In this document: one piece after another, positions 36,313 to 46,683 of the stretch
How positions within the stretch are numbered: the stretch's first letter is position 1
Layout of the letters: each line of letters starts with the position of its first letter
Source of the DNA: CAXBBB01 sp963815505
Lineage (GTDB): Bacteria; Bacteroidota; Rhodothermia; Rhodothermales; BA12
Assembly: GCA_963815505.1 (NCBI GenBank)
Contig: CAWFGU010000022.1
Location: 365,518-429,517 of the forward strand
Length of the DNA stretch: 64,000 bases
Direction: 5' to 3'
Position numbers and translations under genes: made by a program
Notes under the pieces: model-generated
What the model was told of the DNA's origin: nothing
Databases searched by the model: none
What the model saw: only the letters and a program-made list of their open reading frames with translations

Positions 36313-37812
36313 TCAGCGGACGAGCTTGAGGCGCGTTCCGGCTTGAATCGTCTGGTTGGACTGGACCTGGTTGAGAATCGCCAGTTCTTCGACCGTCACG
36401 CCTGTGGGAAGATTGCCGACGAGCTCGGAGAAGCGGGCCGTCCGAGGAGCCTGCACCACGTTGATACGGACGGGCTGACGGTTGAGGTAGCGCGCGTCAC
36501 TCAGCGGGGCGAAGGTAGAGAGCGTATTGACGGCCATGCGCTCGTTTTGGCTGTAGGTCTGCGCTGCCATCAGCGCCGCGAAGTCGTAGACCTGTCCCTG
36601 GTACTCGATGAAAAAGTTGATCAACCGAAGCTGCTGCCCGGCCTGCCCCTGCGCGTTCTGCTGCTGTACGTCGGCGACGGCGTAGGCGGCCGAGAGTCCG
36701 TTGACGGTCCGGCGCCCGCTGTCCACGATAGTGACGCCCTGCGTCTGACCGAGCGCCTGAACGGCCTCCTGCGCGCTGGCTTTCTGAGCGATGGTGAAGA
36801 GAAACACCATCTGTCCATTGGGTTGCCCCATCACGACCTGAGTGGGGCTGTTCTGGACCTGGTATCCCTGCGGCACACCGAACTGGAATTTGAGGTCGGG
36901 ATGGTAGAAACGCTGGTTCTCGACGAAGCCTTGGCGTGGGTTCTCGCCGTAGACTATGCCGTTTATGGTGTTGAGGTGTCGGTCCGTGTTGACGACTGTT
37001 CCCTGAGCAGGTGCGCGGGCAGCGAGTTCGAGAATCGTCTGCTCACGCTCACCCGGATCGGGGTGCGTCGACTGCCAGTTGGGAATCTGGTCGGCGCCCG
37101 ACTGAGCGCTCAAGCGGTCGAGCACTTCGAAGAAAGCGGCGCCCTGCGATGCATCGTAGCCTGCCCTAGACGCATACTCAACGCCCAATCCATCCGACTC
37201 ACGCTCGTCTCCCCTTCCGTACTTGAGAAAGAGGAGACCGGCGGCCTGACTGCCCAAGCCGAGAATGTTTTCGGCGGCCGCTCCACCCAACACTCCCTGT
37301 CCGACGATTGCCCCAGCGATCAGACCGAGTTGGGCTCGCTGCTGCTCGAAGGCCGCGCGAGACTGATGCTGACGCGTGATGTGCCCGATTTCATGGCCTA
37401 TCACGACAGCAAGCTGCGCCTCGTTTTCGACGTGCGATAGCAGGCCGCGTGTGTAGTACGTGTATCCTCCGGGCAGTGCGAATGCGTTGATCACGTCGCT
37501 GTCGAGGACGCGAAAGTAAAACGCTGTGTTCGCCACTTCGGCGGGCGTATCGGCGCGGCGGGCGTGGCTTTCGGCAAGTACCTGCTGTCCGACCTGAGTC
37601 ACGTATGCAGCCAGATCGGGGTCGTCGTACAGTCCAAACTGGGCGACGATGGAGGGATCAGCTTGCTGTCCGATCTGAACCTGCTCGGCCCACGAGTATC
37701 CGAACCCCTTCCTCTTGCCCGTCACCAGGTCGCGAGAGACGGTGCCGGCACATCCGGTGACGAAGAGGAGGAGCACCAGGAGATACGGTGCGCGGTGTAG
37801 AAGTCGAGGCAT
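36313..37812 (-). CDS. M48-family metalloprotease lipoprotein (BepA/YfgC-like)
   Basis: Periplasmic zinc protease, 499 aa, intact. The signal peptide ends in the lipobox LLLFVTGC (Cys at about residue 21). The zinc motif HEIGH is in LAVVIGHEIGHITRQHQSRA, and the third ligand is in GRGDERESDGLGVEYASRAG. A TPR-free C-terminal half carries LNTINGIVYGENPRQGFVEN, as in BepA-like proteins. The protein ends with a LysM-type motif (TVEELAILNQVQSNQTIQAG-T-RLKLV). A role in outer-membrane protein quality control is inferred from the family. Confidence 0.9.
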   Translation of the reverse strand: MPRLLHRAPYLLVLLLFVTGCAGTVSRDLVTGKRKGFGYSWAEQVQIGQQADPSIVAQFGLYDDPDLAAYVTQVGQQVLAESHARRADTPAEVANTAFYFRVLDSDVINAFALPGGYTYYTRGLLSHVENEAQLAVVIGHEIGHITRQHQSRAAFEQQRAQLGLIAGAIVGQGVLGGAAAENILGLGSQAAGLLFLKYGRGDERESDGLGVEYASRAGYDASQGAAFFEVLDRLSAQSGADQIPNWQSTHPDPGEREQTILELAARAPAQGTVVNTDRHLNTINGIVYGENPRQGFVENQRFYHPDLKFQFGVPQGYQVQNSPTQVVMGQPNGQMVFLFTIAQKASAQEAVQALGQTQGVTIVDSGRRTVNGLSAAYAVADVQQQNAQGQAGQQLRLINFFIEYQGQVYDFAALMAAQTYSQNERMAVNTLSTFAPLSDARYLNRQPVRINVVQAPRTARFSELVGNLPTGVTVEELAILNQVQSNQTIQAGTRLKLVR

Positions 37813-37876
37813 AGTCGAGAGAGAATGTGGAGGGGATAAGTACTCATTGTAGCCCGATCGGTGCGTGACGGCGCTG

Positions 37877-39052
37877 CTACAACATGTCCTCCGCGTCGTC
37901 CAGATGATCGGGTGATGGGAGCGTGCGGCGCGGCACGTAAATCAGTCGGTGCACGTCTGCTTCGAACGAAACGGTCTGATCGAGCGGCGTTGGGCTGGTG
38001 TTGGTGAGCAGGCTCTGACCGACCTCATCCGATGCGAGCAGTTCGAGGATGAGGTGCGTCCGCTGGGCGTCCAGGCTGCCGAACAGATCGTCGAGCAGGA
38101 GGAGCGGCATCTTTTCGGTTCGATCGCGCAGAAAGAAGAACTGCGCCAACCGCAGCGCGATGCCGAACGTCCGATGCTGGCCCTGCGAGGCGTAGCGCCG
38201 CACTTCTAATCCATCCAAGGCAAACAGGATTTCGTCGCGGTGAGGGCCGACGAGTGTGCGCCCACGCTCCCGGTCTCCGGCCTCGTCTTCCATCAGGCGG
38301 TCGAAGAGCAGCGTTGCGAGCGGCTCTCCTCCACTAGCAAGCATCGCCGGGTCCAGCTTACCCGACGGGCGATAATGCAGCGTCGGACGCTCGACGGCTT
38401 CTCCGAGTAGCGCGTACGCCTGAGCCACGTACTCGCCGAACGACTCGAGTGCGGCAGAGCGCGCATGAGCCACAGCAGCCGCCAACCGCGCCGTCTCTCC
38501 CGTCCATGCGGCGAGCAGGTCGGACGACAGCGGCTTGCGCCGGTACCGCGACGCCGACAGCAGCTCGTTGCGCTGACGCAGCGCGCGGACGTACCGGCCC
38601 AGGTCGTCCAAGTAGGTCGGGCGTGATTGGCCGATCAGGTTGTTGACAAACTTGCGGCGCTCTTCGGGTGGACCCGCCGTCAGGTCGTAGTCGTGCGGCG
38701 CCATCGCCACCAGAGGCACGCGCCCGACCAGATCCGCCATCCGTTCCAGCGGCGCGCCGTTGACGCTGACGCGCTTCCCTCCGCTCGGCGCATAGGCAAT
38801 CCGCACTCGGAGATCGGCCGTCGGGCTGGCGAACTCGGCTTTGATCTCGAACAGGTCCGATCCGCGCCGGACGGCGAGTTGGTCGGAGGTGCCTAGCAGG
38901 CTCTTGGTCAGCGCGGCGTAGTGGACGGCTTCGAGTACATTCGTCTTGCCCGCTCCGTTGGGCCCGTGGAGCAGATTGATCTTGTCCGAGAAGGCGAACG
39001 ACTGATCCGAGTGCGCGCGGAAGTTGGCGAGAGCGAGTGTAGTGCAGCGCAA
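37877..39052 (-). CDS. recF: DNA replication and repair protein RecF
   Basis: SMC-like ATPase loading RecA at gaps. 391 aa, intact. N-terminus MRCTTLALANFRAHSDQSFA, Walker A LLHGPNGAGKTNVLEAVHYA, signature region SQGQHRTFGIALRLAQ and Walker B LPLLLLDDLFGSLD. In many bacteria recF lies in dnaA-dnaN-recF; here neither dnaA nor dnaN is adjacent. It diverges from the CHAT gene across 77 bp. Confidence 0.95.
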   Translation of the reverse strand: MRCTTLALANFRAHSDQSFAFSDKINLLHGPNGAGKTNVLEAVHYAALTKSLLGTSDQLAVRRGSDLFEIKAEFASPTADLRVRIAYAPSGGKRVSVNGAPLERMADLVGRVPLVAMAPHDYDLTAGPPEERRKFVNNLIGQSRPTYLDDLGRYVRALRQRNELLSASRYRRKPLSSDLLAAWTGETARLAAAVAHARSAALESFGEYVAQAYALLGEAVERPTLHYRPSGKLDPAMLASGGEPLATLLFDRLMEDEAGDRERGRTLVGPHRDEILFALDGLEVRRYASQGQHRTFGIALRLAQFFFLRDRTEKMPLLLLDDLFGSLDAQRTHLILELLASDEVGQSLLTNTSPTPLDQTVSFEADVHRLIYVPRRTLPSPDHLDDAEDML

Positions 39053-39129
39053 ATCGTCGGATCGTCGGTGGTGGGCAGGGGCGGATGGAAGTAGCGTACC
39101 TTGGCGAGATTCCGTATCCCTCTCCCACC

Positions 39130-41788
39130 ATGCTCGGCGCGTTCTTACTGTCGATTGCTCTAGTCGGTGCCCCGCCCTCCGCAGAGGCTCCTACACCGGC
39201 CGAGCAAACGGTCATCAAACAGTGCGACGCGGAGATGAAGGCATCACGGGCCGCCTACGCCGCAGCGACCCAGCCAGGAGCATCGGCCCAGCGGAGTCAG
39301 GAGGCAGATGCCATTTTCGCTCGGCTCATCGTATGCGCCGAGACGGACGATCCCGCGAGCGCGGCGGAAGTGTATCGGTGGAGGATGTATCTGTGGAACC
39401 GGCTGGGAGGCACGTCGCGAGTGGCGTCGCTCTCGGCCGAGTACCTCGACCGGTTTGGACCTGACGTGAGTCTGGCGGGGTTCGTGTACGTGGTTGAGCT
39501 CCAGAGCAACGCGCTCGTGGCAGCAGGGCGCGCCCCAGATGCACTCGAATCGCTCTACGCCACACTCGAACAGTTACCCGATACGGCGCATGCCTTCCGC
39601 GCAGACCTGATGACGCGAATGGCCCGGACGTATAGCTTCGTGAGCGAATTCGACCGTAGTCTAGACTTGCACGAAGAGTCCATCGCCTACATGCATAGAA
39701 CGCTCTCCCCGAGCGAAGCCAATGTCCGCATCGCGCGCATACAAGCACTGATGGCAGACGCGCTCCTCCTCCGCTACTCGTCGACGGACCAGCCGAAGGA
39801 GGTTTCGCTGCAGCGGGCACGGCGTCACGCGCTGCAGGCGCTCCAATATTCCAGCCGATCTTCTAGCGGAGGAGATCACGCATTCAACCTCCTCGTTTAC
39901 GGCGAGGTGCTTTCCTACCTCGGGAACGTCGCCACCGCCGATAGTGCGTTGTCGGCTGCCATCCGCATTGGGGAGGAACGAGGCGAGGCGTCGCTCACTC
40001 GCTCAGCACGCTTCAAGCTTGGACGACATGCGCTAGCGACCGGGCGGTACGAGTTGGCTGAGCGCGAGTTGATGGCGGCCTACGTAAGCACGACGCTCCA
40101 GCCCGACCAGGTGGTCCGCCAGCACATCGCGACCGATATCGGGCTGCTTCACGAACGACTGGACGACCCGACGACGGCGCGGGCATGGTACGAGGAATCG
40201 ATCGGTCTGACCGAGCGGTTTAGAGGTTACTTCGACGCGTCTCAATGGTCGGCGACTTCGATGAGCGGATGGCAGGCGCCCTACAGAGGCTTAGCACGGA
40301 TCGCCCTTCAGTCCGGCGAGTCTGAAAAGGCACTTCGCATCATCGACAGGGCACAGGCGCGCAATCTGCGAACGATGCACCATCAGCTGCAGACCGCATC
40401 GACCCGCACGGGCGGGCGGGCGGCTGAGTTGGACAGTCTTATGAGCCGACTCGAAATGCTCCGCACGGTTCAACGGTCTGAGTGGGCAGATGGATCGGGC
40501 GCTTCGTTTCCCAACCAGACCGATGGCGAGATCGTCCAATTGCGTCAGAAGATCACCCGCTTTATGGGTGAGCGGCGCGAACCGGAATCTCTGCGGCTGG
40601 AAAGTGTGCAGCAGGGTCTCGCCAGGCAGCAGTCAGCGGCAGTCGTCTACTTCGCCGATCGGCTCGACCCGCTCTACTCCAACCTGCTCCCCATGTGGGC
40701 TATCGTCGTCCAGCCGTCTTCGGTCACCGCATACCGCTTGCCGATCACTACTGAATCTATCGTCGGCGATCTACGCCGCGTCAGTGCGATGTTTGCCACT
40801 CCGGACGCACCGGCGGATCTCAACGCTCAGGCGTTCAGCCTCGACGCACTCCATACCCTGTACACTAGCCTGTTCGCGCCGCTCGCGGACGAGCTCGAGA
40901 GCGTGCGCTCGCTCATCATCATCCCGGACGGCCCGCTGCATGCTGTCCCGTTTGCCGCTCTCCCCATCGCCCCTCCTTCTGGCTTCGGATATCGCGACAC
41001 CGAGTATTTATCCGACCGTTTTGCGCTGACGCACGACCTCGCGCTCGCTCTTCCGACGTACGCCACCAGCGAGACCCCTCGCGGAGCGCTCGTCGTGGGT
41101 GTCTCGGGTTTCACGGGCAGCGGGATGCCCGACCTCCCCGGTGTTTCACGTGAAATAAAAGCCGTCCACGCCAGTCTCAGAGGCTCCGCCGTATTGCTCG
41201 ACGGCGACGCGACGCCATCGGCTCTCCGCGATGCGGTCTCCAACCACTCGATCCTGCACCTCGCGACGCACACCATCGTGAGCGCTGCCTCACCGCTCTA
41301 TCACCGATTCTTACTCCGAGAAGGAGATCGCGTAGCGCCGCTTCATCTCTATGAAATCGAGAGACTCAGGCTCGACACCGAACTCGTCGTCCTCTCGTCC
41401 TGCGCTTCAGGACAGGGACGATACAGAACAGGTGAGGGTCTGATGAGCTTGCAATATGCCTTCCGCAGCATCGGCGCTAGGAGCACGCTCGCCAATTTGT
41501 GGAACGCCGACGATGCGGTTACCGCCGACCTGATGACGCACTTCTACGACGCCCTCTCCGACGGCCAACCGCGCGACCGCGCCCTGCAAATCGCCCAGCA
41601 GCGCATCCGGCGCGACAACCCGGACGCCTCGCCGTATGTGTGGGCGGCTTCCGTTCTGAGCGGCAACTCGGCGACGCTTGCCCTACCGCCTAGCTCAATG
41701 CGCCTGGTACCTGAGTATCGGCGCACTAGGCTTAATCTCAGTCCTTCTCACCCTCATCTACATCCGACAACGCCATGCCGCAACCTGA
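39130..41788 (+). CDS. TPR-CHAT domain protein with C-terminal membrane helix (one frameshift)
   Basis: Large sensor/protease-like protein. ATG 39130 gives a signal-like helix (MLGAFLLSIALVGAPPSAEA); the middle is helical TPR-type (residues about 100-420). The C-terminal CHAT (caspase-like) domain has the catalytic His in HSILHLATHTIVSAASPLYH and Cys in TELVVLSSCASGQGRYRTGE, then GARSTLANLWNADDAVTADL. The frame as read runs into murQ, but a one-base shift near 41692 gives WYLSIGALGLISVLLTLIYI and a stop at 41786. That is a final membrane helix, as in other Bacteroidota CHAT proteins, which I take as the true end. Substrate unknown; no linked gasdermin-like or phage-defence gene is seen. It overlaps murQ by 14 bp. 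Confidence 0.82.
41142..41157. promoter_or_regulatory. parS centromere site (15/16)
   Basis: TGTTTCACGTGAAATA differs from the universal parS TGTTTCACGTGAAACA at one position. It is inside the CHAT gene. ParB-parS complexes mark the origin-proximal domain, which agrees with the rpmH-rnpA-yidC-mnmE-mnmG genes 7-15 kb away. parA and parB themselves are not in the window. Confidence 0.75.
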
Positions 41789-42689
41789 ACTCTTCGACGA
41801 AATCCAGCGCCTCGCCACCGAACAACGTAATCCCCGTTCGATGCAACTAGGCACCTCGTCGGTGCGCGAGATCCTGGAGGTGATCAACACTGAGGACCAC
41901 CTGGTCCCCATCGCGGTGCGCGGCGAGATCCCCTACATTGAGCAGGTCGTCGATGCCGTCGTCCACGCTTTCAAGAGCGGCGGACGACTGATCTACTGCG
42001 GCGCCGGAACGAGCGGACGGCTCGGAGTCGTCGATGCCAGCGAGTGCCCGCCGACGTTCGGAAGCGATCCACACCTGGTCGAAGGGTTGATCGCAGGTGG
42101 ATTGGATGCCATGTTCGCGGCCAAAGAGGGAGCCGAAGATCATGAGTCGAATGGGGCAGACGCGCTGCGCGAAGCCGGAGCCACAGCCAAAGACGTGATC
42201 GTCGGCATCGCCGCGAGCCGCCGGACGCCGTACGTCGTCGGTGCGGTCAAGTACGCCAACGAGATCGGTGCCACGAGCGTGCTGCTGACGTGCAACCCCC
42301 GAAGCAGCATCGACCAACCCGTCGACATCGCGATTTGCCCGGTCGTTGGCCCCGAAGTCGTGATGGGGTCGACGCGAATGAAGAGCGGGACAGCGCAGAA
42401 GCTGGTGCTCAATATGATCACGACGGCGGCCTTCGTACGGATGGGCAAGGTATATGAGAACATGATGGTCGACCTGCAAATGACCAACAAGAAGCTCGTC
42501 GAGCGCAGCCGCAAGATCGTAATGGTCGCGACGGGCCTCGACTACGACGCCGCCACAGCCGCCCTCGACGCCGCCGACGGCCACGTCAAAACTGCCCTCG
42601 TCATGACCTTGACGGGATCGACGCATGAGGAAGCCGCGACTAAAATCGAAGCCGCAGACGGATTCGTCAGCCACGCGGTATCCAGATGA
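41775..42689 (+). CDS. murQ: N-acetylmuramic acid 6-phosphate etherase MurQ
   Basis: SIS-fold enzyme cleaving the lactyl ether of MurNAc-6-P to GlcNAc-6-P in cell-wall recycling. 304 aa, intact, ATG 41775. Signatures are YCGAGTSGRLGVVDASECPP, IAGGLDAMFAAKEGAEDHE, IGIAASRRTPYV-type and EVVMGSTRMKSGTAQKLVLN. The dedicated C-terminal UBA-like extension ends at FVSHAVSR. It starts inside the end of the CHAT gene and overlaps the next lipoprotein gene (ATGA), so the three are probably one transcript. Importer and kinase genes (murP, anmK) are not adjacent. Confidence 0.95.
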   Translation: MPQPELFDEIQRLATEQRNPRSMQLGTSSVREILEVINTEDHLVPIAVRGEIPYIEQVVDAVVHAFKSGGRLIYCGAGTSGRLGVVDASECPPTFGSDPHLVEGLIAGGLDAMFAAKEGAEDHESNGADALREAGATAKDVIVGIAASRRTPYVVGAVKYANEIGATSVLLTCNPRSSIDQPVDIAICPVVGPEVVMGSTRMKSGTAQKLVLNMITTAAFVRMGKVYENMMVDLQMTNKKLVERSRKIVMVATGLDYDAATAALDAADGHVKTALVMTLTGSTHEEAATKIEAADGFVSHAVSR

Positions 42690-43174
42690 ACCGGACACTC
42701 GTTCTGCTGCTCTCGCTGCTGAGTTTCGCCGGGTGCTCGTCGTCGTCGTCGTCCATCAAGCCGGAAGTAGAGACGGACACGTCCGGATCGGGATGGGACT
42801 TTGCCGAGGTCTACGGCGGACCGATCTATCTCCCTGCCGACGCTGGCGAGGTAGATCAGAAGCAAGAGGAAGCCGCCAACCCTGCATGGCAATACGTCGA
42901 CCGCGCACGACTGACCAACCCTACCTACACGGGATTCGAGCGTGTGCCCGCGCTGCTCCGCGGATTCTCTTGTCCGGTAAGAGGACGCGTGCTCGTCGCG
43001 TTTTTAGTTGACGAAGGCGGGGATCTGATTTCCCCCCGCGCGGCAGGCTCCATCCATCCCGACTGCGACGCACGCGCGGTTGCCGCAGTCGATCAAGCGA
43101 TGCGCTTCACGCCTGCTGTGCTCGACGGCGAGGCAGTAGTCACACTGATGACGCTCCCTGTCAACTTCCTCTAG
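42686..43174 (+). CDS. Lipoprotein with TonB-C-like domain
   Basis: 162 aa from ATG 42686, which overlaps the murQ stop. The signal peptide ends with the lipobox LLSFAGC, followed by a Ser run. The C-terminal 75 residues (CPVRGRVLVAFLVDEGGDLI ... RAVAAVDQAMRFTPAVLDGE) have the beta-alpha-beta pattern of a TonB C-terminal domain. Without a TonB membrane anchor this would be a periplasmic lipid-anchored TonB-fold protein; its link to MurQ is only positional. Confidence 0.65.
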   Translation: MNRTLVLLLSLLSFAGCSSSSSSIKPEVETDTSGSGWDFAEVYGGPIYLPADAGEVDQKQEEAANPAWQYVDRARLTNPTYTGFERVPALLRGFSCPVRGRVLVAFLVDEGGDLISPRAAGSIHPDCDARAVAAVDQAMRFTPAVLDGEAVVTLMTLPVNFL

Positions 43175-43326
43175 TGGCCAGCCTCCCCATACAGATTCAA
43201 GTATGGTGTCGAAAGTAAAGCGGGACAGGTTCAGCGATCGGCGAAGCGTGAAAAGCCGGGCAGCAGCGAGCCTTGGGGCACGTCGAACGTTGCACGTGCA
43301 CCACTTCTGAACCGAAACGCCGCTCC

Positions 43327-46300
43327 GTGACCCTCGCCGAAGCCTACCGCCGCATCGTCTCCTCCGCCCCATTCGAGCGACTGACCCAGGCGTTTGACGC
43401 CGAACTTCCGATCCTGCGCGTACAGGGCGCATCCGGCTCCTCGCCTGCGTTTGCGTTGACCTACCTGGCACAGAATGCATCCCTGATCGTGGCAGTAACG
43501 CCGGACGAAGACGCGGCGCTTTACTTGGTCGGAGACCTGGAGCAGTTGGCGTTCGAGAAGGTGCCGGTGCTGAGACTACCGCCGTCGGGGCGCAAGCCGT
43601 ACGACGACGAGCACTTGGGCGACGTGAAGCCGCTCGTTCAACGGTCGGAAGTGTTACAGCAGTTGGAAGACGGATTCCGCGGGATCCTCGTCGTGAGCGC
43701 TCAGGCGTTGAGCGAGCAAGTAGCCGAACGCCGAGCGGTTCGGGACGAGGCGACGCGTATCGCGGTGGGCGACGTACTCGACGTTCCCACGTTTCTCGAA
43801 CGCCTGAGGAGCCAAGGCTTCAAGCGGACCGAGTTCGTCCAGGCGCCGGGCGAGATGGCCGTGCGAGGTGGACTGATCGATGTGTTTCCCTATGCCGGAG
43901 ACTACCCGATCCGCATCGAACTCTTCGGCGACGACGTCGACTCGATCCGCGAGTTCGACCCGTCGACGCAGCGGAGCGTGAGTAAGCTGAATGCAGCCCG
44001 CCTGCTCCCCAACCTCGACCTGAGCCAGTCGGGCGGACCGTCGGCGGCGCTGTTCGACTACCTTCCGGACGGCGCTCGGCTGGTCACCTTCGACGAACCG
44101 CGGGCCGTCGACGCAGCCGGAGCGTGTTTCTTAGCCGCGCAGAAAGCCTTCGCCGAACTGGACGACGAGCGCGCGCGGCAGGTACCCTCGCCCGACCGGC
44201 TCTATCTGCCCGGAGAGGCCATCCAAGCAGCTTTCGAGAGCAGGCCACGTGTGCAGTTCGGCGTCACGGGAGCCGGAGCCAACGAAAGTGTCAGCCTGGG
44301 CGCGACGCCGCAGCCCGCGTTCAACGCCAAGCTCAAGCCACTCCGAGACGACCTCGAAGCCAAGTACGCCGCAAACGTCGCCACCACGATCTTGTGCGAC
44401 ACGGCCGGGCAGCGCAGCCGCCTCGCCGACCTGCTCGAGCGCGACCTCGACAAGGGCTACGCCGATTTGCAGAGCGCGAGCATCCATGAGGGCTTCGTCT
44501 TCGAACAGGCTGGGGTCGCACTCTACACCGACCACCAGATTTTCAATCGCTACCACCGCCCCACCTCGCGCGGCAGCAAGCGCAAGGTGGGCGGCCTGAG
44601 TCTGCGCGACTTGCAAAATTTGGAGCCTGGCGACTTCGTGGTCCACATGGACTACGGCATCGGCAAGTTCGCTGGAATGGAGACGATAACCGTCCGCGAG
44701 AAACAGCAAGAGGCGATTCGGCTCATCTTCCAGGGCGGCGACAAGTTGTACGTCAACGTCAACAGCCTACACAAGCTGAGCAAGTTTACCGGGCAAGAAG
44801 GCCATCAACCGGCCCTGACCAAGCTGGGCAGCGGTGCGTGGGAGCGAAGCAAAGCCAAGACCAAGAAGCGCGTCAAAGACATAGCGCGTGACTTGATCGC
44901 GCTCTACGCCGAGCGCGTATCGAGCAAGGGCCACGCATTTCCACCCGACAGTCTGTGGCAGCGCGAGATGGAAGCGTCGTTCGAGTACGAAGACACGCCC
45001 GATCAGGCAGAAGCCGCCGACGCGGTCAAGGATGACATGGAAAAGACAGTCCCCATGGACCGATTGGTTTGCGGCGATGTGGGGTTCGGCAAGACGGAAG
45101 TCGCCATTCGCGCGGCGTTCAAGGCTGTGCAAGACGGCAAACAAGTGGCCATTCTCGTGCCGACGACGATCCTCGCGCAGCAACACTACGAGACGTTTGT
45201 GGACCGGCTCAAAAACTATCCGGTCCGCATCGAGGTCATCTCACGGTTTCGCACGACGGGTCAGGCCGGACAAGTGCTCGCCGCTGCCAAAGCCGGCGAG
45301 GTGGACATCCTGATCGGCACGCACCGCATCGTGTCCAAGGATGTGGCTTTCAAGGATCTCGGTTTGCTCGTAATCGATGAGGAGCAGCGGTTTGGCGTCG
45401 CGGTCAAAGAAAAGCTGCGCAAGCTGCGAGCCAGCGTCGACACGCTTACGTTGACAGCCACCCCGATTCCTCGCACGCTTCAGTTCAGCCTGATGGGCGC
45501 GCGCGACCTGTCGGTGATCCGCACCCCGCCGCCCAACAGGCAACCCATCGTGACCGAGATCCACACGTTCGATCAGCGCCTGATCCGCGATGCGATCCTG
45601 CACGAGACGAGCCGGGGCGGGCAGGTGTTCTTCGTCCACAACCGCGTCCAGAACATCGAAGAGATGGCGACGCTCATCCGGGCCATCGCGCCGGGCGTGC
45701 GGGTCCGCGTCGGGCACGGACAGATGACGGGCAGCGAGTTGGAGGGCGTAATGCACGACTTCAAGGACCGCAAATTCGACGTACTCGTGTCGACTACCAT
45801 CGTCGAGAGCGGTGTCGACATTCCGAACGCCAACACGATGATTCTCAACAATGCTCAGCGCTTTGGTCTAGGCGCGATGCACCAGTTGCGTGGGCGTGTC
45901 GGCCGGAGCGGGCGTAAGGCCTACTGCTACCTGCTCGTCCCTTCGGTGGCAGCGCTGACGCGCGAGGCCAAGCAGCGACTGCAAGCCGTCGAGGAATACG
46001 CCGAGCTGGGCAGCGGATTCAACATCGCCATGCGCGACCTCGATATCAGAGGCGCGGGCAACATGCTGGGGGCGGAGCAGAGCGGATTCGTCGCCGATCT
46101 GGGGTTCGAAGCCTATCAACGGATCCTCGAGGAGGCGGTTCAAGAGTTGCGGCACGACGAGTTCGGTAGCTTGTTCGCGGGCGCTCCTCCCCCACGCGCT
46201 GCCGAAACGACGCTCGACATCGAAGAGGATGCACTCATTCCGGCCGACTACGTCGGTAACAGCGTCGAACGGCTCAACCTTTACCGCCGCATCGCCGACG

Positions 46301-46683
46301 CTGGTGAGCCGTCCGAACTCGCTGAGTTACGCGACGAATTCGTCGACCGGTTTGGCACCCTTCCAACCGAGGTCGATCATCTGATCGTTGGTGCTGAGTT
46401 GCGGCTGGTCGCTCAGGCGCTTCGGCTTGCCCGCGTCCAGTTCAAGAACCAACGGCTCTTCTTAGAGACGCCGAAGCCCGAGGACGACCCGTTTTTCTAC
46501 GAGCACACGTTCCAGGCATTTCTCGGCCAGTGCGAGTCGATGAAGCGGCGCTACGTGCTCAAAGACTCTAATCGAAAGTTGAGGGTGATCGTCCAAGACG
46601 TACGAACGCTCGACGCAGCTCTCGACGTGATGCGCCACCTGGGAAAGGTCGCGGCTGCACCAATTCCAGAGCCAGCACTCTGA
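43327..46683 (+). CDS. mfd: Transcription-repair coupling factor Mfd
   Basis: SF2 translocase that removes stalled RNA polymerase and recruits UvrA. About 1118 aa, intact. I prefer GTG 43327 (VTLAEAYRRIVSSAPFERL), though the frame is open to 43273. Domain order: UvrB-like N-terminal region (LPPSGRKPYDDEHLGDVKP), RNAP-interaction domain (LEPGDFVVHMDYGIGKFAGM), helicase motif I VCGDVGFGKTEVAIRAAFKA, motif II LLVIDEEQRFGVAVKEKLR, motif III TLTATPIPRTLQ, motif VI HQLRGRVGRSGRKAYCYLL, then the TRCF C-terminal domain. Confidence 0.96.
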   Translation: MTLAEAYRRIVSSAPFERLTQAFDAELPILRVQGASGSSPAFALTYLAQNASLIVAVTPDEDAALYLVGDLEQLAFEKVPVLRLPPSGRKPYDDEHLGDVKPLVQRSEVLQQLEDGFRGILVVSAQALSEQVAERRAVRDEATRIAVGDVLDVPTFLERLRSQGFKRTEFVQAPGEMAVRGGLIDVFPYAGDYPIRIELFGDDVDSIREFDPSTQRSVSKLNAARLLPNLDLSQSGGPSAALFDYLPDGARLVTFDEPRAVDAAGACFLAAQKAFAELDDERARQVPSPDRLYLPGEAIQAAFESRPRVQFGVTGAGANESVSLGATPQPAFNAKLKPLRDDLEAKYAANVATTILCDTAGQRSRLADLLERDLDKGYADLQSASIHEGFVFEQAGVALYTDHQIFNRYHRPTSRGSKRKVGGLSLRDLQNLEPGDFVVHMDYGIGKFAGMETITVREKQQEAIRLIFQGGDKLYVNVNSLHKLSKFTGQEGHQPALTKLGSGAWERSKAKTKKRVKDIARDLIALYAERVSSKGHAFPPDSLWQREMEASFEYEDTPDQAEAADAVKDDMEKTVPMDRLVCGDVGFGKTEVAIRAAFKAVQDGKQVAILVPTTILAQQHYETFVDRLKNYPVRIEVISRFRTTGQAGQVLAAAKAGEVDILIGTHRIVSKDVAFKDLGLLVIDEEQRFGVAVKEKLRKLRASVDTLTLTATPIPRTLQFSLMGARDLSVIRTPPPNRQPIVTEIHTFDQRLIRDAILHETSRGGQVFFVHNRVQNIEEMATLIRAIAPGVRVRVGHGQMTGSELEGVMHDFKDRKFDVLVSTTIVESGVDIPNANTMILNNAQRFGLGAMHQLRGRVGRSGRKAYCYLLVPSVAALTREAKQRLQAVEEYAELGSGFNIAMRDLDIRGAGNMLGAEQSGFVADLGFEAYQRILEEAVQELRHDEFGSLFAGAPPPRAAETTLDIEEDALIPADYVGNSVERLNLYRRIADAGEPSELAELRDEFVDRFGTLPTEVDHLIVGAELRLVAQALRLARVQFKNQRLFLETPKPEDDPFFYEHTFQAFLGQCESMKRRYVLKDSNRKLRVIVQDVRTLDAALDVMRHLGKVAAAPIPEPAL

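Noticed and set aside
43175..43326. Possible 5' extension of mfd to a TTG at 43273
   Set aside because: The extra 18 residues are not like the Mfd N-terminus; GTG at 43327 fits better.
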